A stretch of DNA of 64,000 nt, from contig NZ_VYGV01000006.1 of NCBI RefSeq assembly GCF_013387465.1, positions 1,083,959 through 1,147,958 of the forward strand. Reading direction: 5' to 3'. The translations under genes and the position numbers were made by a program. Each line of letters opens with the position of its first letter. Positions within the stretch are counted from its first letter, which is position 1. The stretch is from Hydrogenophaga aromaticivorans (GTDB taxonomy: Bacteria; Pseudomonadota; Gammaproteobacteria; Burkholderiales; Burkholderiaceae_C). Below, one piece after another: positions 59,110-64,000 of this stretch. Below the pieces are notes generated by a model. It saw only the letters and a list, made by a program, of their open reading frames with translations, was not told the DNA's origin and did no database searches.

Positions 59110-59769
59110 TTGAAACGACGTCACTTTAACGCCCTGCTCGTCGGGGCAGCCTGCCTGGGGTCTATCGGTGCAGCGATGGCACAGACCGCCTCGGCGGCCA
59201 CAGTGCCCACGGTGCTGGTGGTGGGTGACTCGCTGACCGCCGAATACGGCCTCCGGCGCGGCAGCGGCTGGGTGGCGCTGCTGCAGCAGCGCCTGGACAG
59301 CGAAAAAGTCCCGGGCCGGATGGTGAACGCCGGCATCAGCGCCGACACCACGTCGGGCGGCCGCTCGCGCCTGCCGGCCCTGCTGCGCCAGCACAAACCC
59401 GCCGTGGTGATCATCGAACTCGGCGGCAACGATGCCCTGCGCGGCATGCCGCTCAGCATGACGCGCGACAACCTGGCCGCCATGGCCCGGCTTTCCCGCG
59501 CGGCCGGTGCCCGCGTGCTGATGGTGGGCATGGAGGTGCCGCCCAACTACGGCGCGAAGTACACGCAGGAATTCCGCCAGGTGTTCAAGACCGTGGCGCA
59601 GGCCGAGAAGACCGGTCTGGTGCCCTTCCTGCTGGCGGGCGTGGCCGATCTGCCCGATGCGACCGCCACGCTGTTCCAGAGCGACCGCATCCACCCGAAC
59701 GAAATGGCACAACCCACGCTGGCCGCCAACGTATGGCCCGCGCTGCGCGCGCTGCTCGTGAAACGATAA
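59110..59769 (+). CDS. periplasmic SGNH arylesterase/lysophospholipase (TesA-like)
   Basis: 219 residues from a TTG start with a signal peptide (about 1-28). The four SGNH blocks are visible: GDSL (VVGDSLTAEYGL), Gly in NAGISADTTSGG, GGNDALRG, and DRIHPNE. It hydrolyses esters or thioesters in the periplasm. No ATG lies before the signal peptide, so TTG is favoured. Confidence 0.88.
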   Translation: MKRRHFNALLVGAACLGSIGAAMAQTASAATVPTVLVVGDSLTAEYGLRRGSGWVALLQQRLDSEKVPGRMVNAGISADTTSGGRSRLPALLRQHKPAVVIIELGGNDALRGMPLSMTRDNLAAMARLSRAAGARVLMVGMEVPPNYGAKYTQEFRQVFKTVAQAEKTGLVPFLLAGVADLPDATATLFQSDRIHPNEMAQPTLAANVWPALRALLVKR

Positions 59770-59775
59770 TCCGGC

Positions 59776-60852
59776 ATGCCCGTTCACACCCTGCCCGCCA
59801 GCGAAGCGCTGAGCCAACTCGACCGCTTTGACGCCATCATCGACGCCCGCACCGAAGACGAACACGCGCTCGACCACGTGCCCGGCGCGCTCAACTGGCC
59901 CACGCTCAACAACGCCGAGCGCATCACCATCGGCACGATGTACAAGCAGGTCAACGCGTTCGAAGCCAAGAAGCGCGGCGCCGCGCTGTCCGCGCGCAAC
60001 ATCGCGGCCCACATCGAACGCGACGTGCTCGACAAGCCGCGGGACTGGAAGCCGCTGGTGTATTGCTGGCGCGGCGGCAACCGCAGCGGTGCGCTGGCCA
60101 CCATCCTCGGCGCGATCGGCTTTCAGGTCACGCTGATCGAAGGCGGCTACAAGGCCTGGCGCGCGGCGCTGGTCGAGTCCCTGCCCGGACTGGCCACCCG
60201 CCTGCACTACCGCGTGGTCTGCGGCCCCACCGGCAGCGGCAAGACACGGCTGCTGCAGGCGCTCGCTGACCAGGGCGCGCAGGTGCTGGACCTGGAAGCC
60301 CTGGCCAACCACCGCAGTTCGGTGCTGGGCCACATTCCGGGTGTGCCGCAACCGAGCCAGAAACGTTTTGACAGCCTGGTCTGGGACGCCCTGCGCCGCT
60401 TCAACCCGGCGCGACCGGTCTACATCGAAAGCGAGAGCAAGAAGGTGGGCAATGTGCGCGTGCCCGATGCGCTGATCGACGCCATGCGCGCGAGCCCCTG
60501 CATCGACCTGCAGCTGTCGGACGAGGAGCGTGTGGCGCTGCTGCTGGAGGACTACGATTTCTTCGTCCAGGACAGCGCGCATTTCTGCCAGCGGCTGGCA
60601 GCGCTGACCGAGTTGCGCGGCAAGGCCGTGGTGGAAGGCTGGATCGCCCAGGTGCAGGCGGGTCAGACGCCGGCGGTGGTGCTGGATCTGCTGAAGCTGC
60701 ACTACGACCCGACCTACGCCCAGTCCATCTCACGCAATTTCAGCCAATACGGCCAGGCGCTGCCCTGCGTGCTGCGCGACCGCTCGCCAGCCGCGCTCAA
60801 CGAAGCGGCAGCGTCTTTGATCGCGGGTGAAGCCGCTGCGCCGGCCACCTGA
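59776..60852 (+). CDS. mnmH: tRNA 2-selenouridine synthase
   Basis: 358 residues. The rhodanese domain has Cys97-Trp98 in YCWRGGNRSG, and a P-loop domain follows (GPTGSGKT, residues 150-157). It replaces sulfur by selenium in 2-thiouridine-34 via geranylation, given selenophosphate. No selD lies in the window. It starts six bases after the esterase stop. Confidence 0.94.
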   Translation: MPVHTLPASEALSQLDRFDAIIDARTEDEHALDHVPGALNWPTLNNAERITIGTMYKQVNAFEAKKRGAALSARNIAAHIERDVLDKPRDWKPLVYCWRGGNRSGALATILGAIGFQVTLIEGGYKAWRAALVESLPGLATRLHYRVVCGPTGSGKTRLLQALADQGAQVLDLEALANHRSSVLGHIPGVPQPSQKRFDSLVWDALRRFNPARPVYIESESKKVGNVRVPDALIDAMRASPCIDLQLSDEERVALLLEDYDFFVQDSAHFCQRLAALTELRGKAVVEGWIAQVQAGQTPAVVLDLLKLHYDPTYAQSISRNFSQYGQALPCVLRDRSPAALNEAAASLIAGEAAAPAT

Positions 60853-60864
60853 GCCGGCGCGGGT

Positions 60865-61428
60865 TCAGGCACCCAACCAGAGCACACCCACGCCCAAGGC
60901 CAGAAAGATCACCGCGGCCACCGCGTGCACCGCCTTGATCGGCACCCGCCGCGTGAGGGCCTCACCAAAGAACACCACCGGCGCGTTGGCCAGCATCATG
61001 CCCAGGGTGGTGCCTGCGACCACGGCCACCAGAGGCGCGTACTGGGCCCCCAGCGCGACGGTGGCGATCTGCGTCTTGTCGCCCATCTCGGCCAGAAAAA
61101 ACACCCAGGTGGTGGTGGCGAACACGCCGAGCCGCCCCTTGGGCGCGGCGTCAATGTCGTCCAGCTTGTCGGGGATCAGCATCCAGCCGGCCATGGCGAT
61201 GAAGGAGACACCAAGCACCCAGCGCATCACATCCGGTCCCACGGTGGTCATGACCCAGGCACCCACAGCACCGGCCAGGGCGTGGTTGAGCAGCGTGGCC
61301 ACCAGGATGCCCCAGATGATGGGCCAGGGTTTGCGGAACCGGGCCGCCAGCACCAGCGATAGCAGCTGGGTCTTGTCGCCCATTTCGGCGAGGGCAACGA
61401 TGCCGGTGGAGAGGAGAAAGGCTTCCAA
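60865..61428 (-). CDS. UPF0016/TMEM165-type manganese exporter
   Basis: 187 residues. The two conserved motifs EMGDKTQ are at residues 15-21 and 114-120, giving the internal duplication of the family, with six membrane segments. The TTG at 61428 is preferred to a GTG at 61467: it is preceded by GGAG seven bases upstream and gives the usual N-terminus (MEAFLLSTGIVALAEMGDKTQ), while the GTG lies in the terminator stem. Mn2+ export is expected, controlled by the riboswitch. Confidence 0.92.
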   Translation of the reverse strand: MEAFLLSTGIVALAEMGDKTQLLSLVLAARFRKPWPIIWGILVATLLNHALAGAVGAWVMTTVGPDVMRWVLGVSFIAMAGWMLIPDKLDDIDAAPKGRLGVFATTTWVFFLAEMGDKTQIATVALGAQYAPLVAVVAGTTLGMMLANAPVVFFGEALTRRVPIKAVHAVAAVIFLALGVGVLWLGA

Positions 61429-61448
61429 AACTGTGCTCCAGGGGCCGG

Positions 61449-61500
61449 AAAAACCAAAAGACCGCACAGCAGCCCCGGCCCTTCCGGCGGCTGTGCGGTC
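61449..61500 (-). terminator. riboswitch-controlled terminator before the manganese exporter
   Basis: On the minus strand: arm GACCGCACAGC (61490-61500), a GC-rich internal loop, then GCTGTGCGGTC (61460-61470) and a U-rich run TTTTGGTTTTT (61449-61459). The 5' arm shares GACC with the last pairing strand of the riboswitch, so the two folds exclude each other. Confidence 0.85.
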
Positions 61501-61608
61501 AAAGGTCTTGCCAGGCTTGAAGCTGTCGGCGCCATGGCCATGGGGGCCAAGTGTGTTGACGCGGACCTCTGCGTGGTGCAGAGCGGCTACTCCCCAATGA
61601 CGGGTGAG
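61498..61608 (-). ncRNA. yybP-ykoY manganese riboswitch
   Basis: Read on the minus strand, the conserved blocks are GGGGAGTAGCC near the 5' end, a GC arm around CTCTGC-ACCAC-GCAGAG, then GTCAACACACTTGG in the middle, and GGCAAGACCTTTGACC at the end. These match the yybP-ykoY consensus. A -10 (TATACT, 61614-61619) lies just before it. The next gene is a UPF0016 manganese exporter, a known target class. With Mn2+ bound, the aptamer should block the terminator and turn the exporter on. Confidence 0.9.
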
Positions 61609-61613
61609 GCGCG

Positions 61614-61619
61614 AGTATA
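61614..61619 (-). promoter_or_regulatory. -10 element of the riboswitch transcript
   Basis: TATACT on the minus strand, about seven to ten bases before the inferred 5' end of the riboswitch. No TTGACA-like -35 is visible. Confidence 0.5.
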
Positions 61620-61638
61620 GACGACGGGCAACGGGAGG

Positions 61639-61662
61639 CCGCGCGCCGGGCAGCGCGCGGCC
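61639..61662 (-). terminator. hairpin after scoB, weak terminator candidate
   Basis: GCCGCGCG, an 8-base loop, then CGCGCGGC: a perfect 8-base stem nine bases after the scoB stop. No T run follows, so a rho-independent role is doubtful. Confidence 0.3.
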
Positions 61663-61671
61663 ACCACCACG

Positions 61672-62310
61672 TCAGATCAGGGGCACACCGGTCTTGCTCT
61701 GAATGAACTCGCGCGTCACGCCGTCGGCCAGTTCCACCAGCTTCAGGCCCTCGGGCGTCACGTCCATCACGCCCAGGTCGGTGATGATGCGGTCGACCAC
61801 GCCCTTGCCGGTCAGTGGCAGGGTGCACTGGGGCAGGATCTTCAGGTCTTCGGTGCCGTCTTTTTTCTTCGCGACGTGCTCCATCAGCACGATCACGCGC
61901 TTGACGCCGGCCACCAGGTCCATGGCGCCACCCATGCCCTTGACCATCTTGCCCGGGATCATCCAGTTGGCCAGATCACCCTCGGCCGTCACCTGCATGG
62001 CGCCCAGGATGGACAGGTTGATCTTGCCGCCGCGGATCATGGCGAAGCTCTCGTGGCTGCCGAAGATGGCCGAACCCTTCATGGTGGTCACGGTCTGCTT
62101 GCCGGCGTTGATCAGGTCGGCGTCCACCTCGTCTTCGTAGGGGAAGGGGCCGATGCCCAGCATGCCGTTCTCGCTCTGCAGCCACACCTCCACATGGTCG
62201 GGCACGTGGTTGGCCACCAGCGTCGGGATGCCGATGCCGAGGTTCACATAAAAGCCGTCTTGCAGTTCCTGGGCCGCGCGCGCGGCCATCTGGTCTTGGG
62301 TCCAAGGCAT
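61672..62310 (-). CDS. scoB: 3-oxoacid CoA-transferase subunit B
   Basis: 212 residues. The catalytic Glu is in [36 protein letters not shown] is typical of the beta subunit. With ScoA it moves CoA from succinyl-CoA to acetoacetate. It could also be a 3-oxoadipate CoA-transferase (PcaJ); the sequence alone does not separate them. Confidence 0.9.
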   Translation of the reverse strand: MPWTQDQMAARAAQELQDGFYVNLGIGIPTLVANHVPDHVEVWLQSENGMLGIGPFPYEDEVDADLINAGKQTVTTMKGSAIFGSHESFAMIRGGKINLSILGAMQVTAEGDLANWMIPGKMVKGMGGAMDLVAGVKRVIVLMEHVAKKKDGTEDLKILPQCTLPLTGKGVVDRIITDLGVMDVTPEGLKLVELADGVTREFIQSKTGVPLI

Positions 62311-62320
62311 GTTGTGCTCC

Positions 62321-63022
62321 TTACTTGCGGTCGCGGGTGGTGCGCTTCTCGATGCGCTTTTCCGGGGTGGGGTTGTGCACGATGCGGTGCACGTAGATGC
62401 CCGGCAGGTGCACGTCGTCCGGGGCGATCTCGCCGGTGGCGACGATGCGCTCGACTTCGACGATGCAGATCTTGCCGGCCATGGCGGCGGCCGGGTTGAA
62501 GTTGCGCGCGGTCAGGTTGAAGCGCAGGTTGCCCGAGCGGTCGGCCACGTCGGCCTTGACCAGCGCCACCTCGGGGAACAGCGCATGTTCCATCACATAG
62601 GTCTCACCGCCGAACTCACGCAGTTCCTTGCCTTCGGCCACCAGGGTGCCGACACCGGTCTTGGTGAAGAAGGCCGGGATGCCGGCGCCGCCGGCGCGCA
62701 GCTTCTCGGCCAGCGTGCCCTGCGGCGTGAATTCGAGCTCGAGTTCGCCGGCCAGGTACTGGCGCTCGAACTCCTTGTTTTCACCCACGTAGGAAGAAAT
62801 CATCTTCTTGATCTGGCGAGTCTCGAGCAGCTTGCCCAGACCGAAGCCGTCCACGCCGGCGTTGTTGGAAATGGCGGTCAGGTTCTTGACGCCGGAATCG
62901 CGCAGGGCGTCGATCAGCGCTTCGGGAATGCCGCAGAGGCCAAAACCGCCCACGGCGATGAGCTGGCCGTCAGCGACCACGCCCTTGAGGGCTTCGGCTG
63001 CGCTCGGGTAAATCTTGTTCAC
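62321..63022 (-). CDS. scoA: 3-oxoacid CoA-transferase subunit A
   Basis: 233 residues. The alpha-subunit motif [16 protein letters not shown] is near residue 25, with [11 protein letters not shown] and [23 protein letters not shown]. Ten bases separate it from scoB on the same strand, forming one operon. It is divergent from the PAS-LuxR regulator, which may control it. Confidence 0.9.
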   Translation of the reverse strand: MNKIYPSAAEALKGVVADGQLIAVGGFGLCGIPEALIDALRDSGVKNLTAISNNAGVDGFGLGKLLETRQIKKMISSYVGENKEFERQYLAGELELEFTPQGTLAEKLRAGGAGIPAFFTKTGVGTLVAEGKELREFGGETYVMEHALFPEVALVKADVADRSGNLRFNLTARNFNPAAAMAGKICIVEVERIVATGEIAPDDVHLPGIYVHRIVHNPTPEKRIEKRTTRDRK

Positions 63023-63064
63023 GTCGGTTGCTCCAGTGGTTGAACAGGGATGAATGCAACGATA

Positions 63065-63084
63065 CTACGTAACAGCATACGTAG
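63065..63084. promoter_or_regulatory. perfect inverted repeat at the PAS-LuxR start
   Basis: CTACGTA, six bases, TACGTAG (63065-63084), ending nine bases before the regulator's ATG, within the 71-base divergent region to scoA. It is an operator-like dyad in the right place for autoregulation and scoAB control. Confidence 0.7.
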
Positions 63085-63093
63085 TTTGACCTA

Positions 63094-63672
63094 ATGGCTA
63101 ACCCGAATACCGATCTCTCCGGCATCGATTACCGGCTCGCGTTTGACCTGGCGCCACTCGGGCTGGCGCTCTCGCGCCAGCGCACGATTGTGGACTGCAA
63201 CCAGGCCTTGTGCGAGATGTTTGGCGCCGCGCGCGAGCAGCTCGTGGGCCAGAGTTTTCAGGTGCTCTACCCCAGTGCCGACGAGTACGAGCGCACCGGC
63301 GCACGCATCACCCCCATCCTCGGACGCAGCGGCACCTACGCAGACGACCGCGTCATGAAACGCGTGGACGGCCGCTTCAAGGGCGAAACCTTCTGGTGCC
63401 ACGTCACCGGTCGTGCCCTGCACCGGGAGGTGCCGCACGAGGCCGGCATCTGGAGCTTCGAAGACCTGAGCTCGCGCCGCGCGGTCAAGGCCGAACTCAC
63501 CGGGCGCGAACGCGAGGTGGCGGCCTTCCTGATGAATGGCCTGACCAGCAAGGAGATCGGCAAGGCGCTGGGCATCAGCCACCGCACGGTCGAGATCTAC
63601 CGCGCGCGCCTGATGCGCAAGTACCAGGCGCACAGCACACCGGATCTGGTGCACCGGCTGCTGGAGGGCTGA
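63094..63672 (+). CDS. PAS domain LuxR-type regulator
   Basis: 192 residues. A PAS-like sensor domain (about 10-125) is followed by a LuxR helix-turn-helix (135-192; LTGREREVAAFLMNGLTSKEIGKALGISHRTVEIYRARLM). There is no receiver domain, so it senses a ligand or redox state directly or through an unseen kinase. It lies divergent from scoAB, which suggests regulation of acetoacetate or aromatic catabolism. Confidence 0.88.
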   Translation: MANPNTDLSGIDYRLAFDLAPLGLALSRQRTIVDCNQALCEMFGAAREQLVGQSFQVLYPSADEYERTGARITPILGRSGTYADDRVMKRVDGRFKGETFWCHVTGRALHREVPHEAGIWSFEDLSSRRAVKAELTGREREVAAFLMNGLTSKEIGKALGISHRTVEIYRARLMRKYQAHSTPDLVHRLLEG

Positions 63673-63725
63673 ACGCACTCGCGTACCTGCCGCCTCAGTT
63701 GACCTCTTGTAGCGAACACGCTTTC

Positions 63726-63992
63726 TCAAGGTTTCGATATATGGAAAACGGACAGGTACACAGCCAATACTGCCCCTGGCAAATAGAGCAAAACAAACGG
63801 GGCGAAAAAAATGGCGGAGACCAAACCCGCCAGACCACCCAGCACCGGCCAATGCCAGGCAACACGGCGGTCGCCAACCCAGGCAATTGTCATGACCGCC
63901 AACGACGACCACGCGTAGGCAACAGCAAGTCCGAGGCAGAACTTGGGATCATTGACAACCTGAAAAAAGGGCTCGTTGACCAGCGCCGTCAC
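63726..63992 (-). CDS. small membrane protein, possibly cut by the window edge
   Basis: 88 residues from a GTG at 63992 with two or three membrane helices (about 19-38, 48-68 and 70-85). The reading frame stays open to the window end, so the true start may lie outside. GC content appears lower than in most of the window. No family recognised. Confidence 0.55.
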   Translation of the reverse strand: MTALVNEPFFQVVNDPKFCLGLAVAYAWSSLAVMTIAWVGDRRVAWHWPVLGGLAGLVSAIFFAPFVLLYLPGAVLAVYLSVFHISKP

Positions 63993-64000
63993 CGCCGTAG

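Overview
The window reads as chromosome of a GC-rich betaproteobacterium of the family Comamonadaceae, most likely Hydrogenophaga or a close relative. This is an inference from codon use, from the gene families present and from short dispersed palindromic elements that I associate with this family. Coding density is very high and no gene-free gap exceeds about 300 bases. I see no insertion sequence, prophage, CRISPR array or rRNA operon. One tRNA gene and one riboswitch are present.

Region 1 (29-13409, all minus strand) is one tightly packed aryl-polyene-type (APE) gene cluster. It holds two acyl carrier proteins, two condensing ketosynthases, a short Cys-less chain-length-factor-like protein, a ketoreductase, two hot-dog dehydratases, an AMP ligase, an LpxL-like acyltransferase, a methyltransferase, a LolA-like carrier and an MMPL exporter. 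Less usual members are a NodB-type deacetylase, an alpha/beta hydrolase and a terminal secreted protein with a 23-residue VNVMGG repeat. Most junctions are 4-base ATGA overlaps. No ammonia lyase, thioesterase or glycosyltransferase is visible, so the starter unit must come from elsewhere or the cluster is a variant. A PAP2 membrane phosphatase is divergent from it.

Region 2 (14362-17972) holds a DUF599 membrane protein, a WrbA-like flavodoxin, DoxX and pirin on the minus strand. A LysR regulator is divergent from pirin. This looks like a small redox or electrophile-stress group.

Region 3 (18049-25666) is housekeeping: an FAD oxidoreductase, gluQ, trmB, a RluA-type pseudouridine synthase, a thioesterase, alaS, and two small envelope proteins.

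Region 4 (25756-45114) is a polyamine / 4-guanidinobutyrate / GABA utilisation island. It has a LysR regulator, a complete polyamine-type ABC importer, an aldehyde dehydrogenase, a MocR/GabR-like regulator divergent from gabT, and a CaiB/BaiF CoA-transferase. A second complete ABC importer follows, then a PEP-mutase-family enzyme, an acetyltransferase, guanidinobutyrase (gbuA) and succinate-semialdehyde dehydrogenase (gabD). Together they could import polyamines or guanidino compounds and degrade them through GABA to succinate.

Region 5 (45130-52285) has a glycine-zipper lipoprotein, tRNA-Gly(CCC) with a strong terminator, an acyl-CoA dehydrogenase with a phosphoesterase, and a beta-oxidation operon (thiolase, FadJ-type enzyme, SDR). 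The thiolase is preceded by a 27-codon leader ORF that overlaps its start.

Region 6 (52427-64000) is mixed: a GNAT enzyme, an EamA exporter, a split chromate transporter, a Yip1-fusion protein, a sirtuin, rlmB, a YbbA-type ABC ATPase divergent from a TesA-like esterase, and mnmH. Next come a UPF0016 manganese exporter under a yybP-ykoY Mn2+ riboswitch, scoAB, a PAS-LuxR regulator with a perfect inverted repeat at its start, and a membrane protein cut by the window edge.

Seven copies of short palindromic elements lie immediately after stop codons, always in the direction of the gene they follow. One of them is read as the N-terminus of the LolA-like protein.
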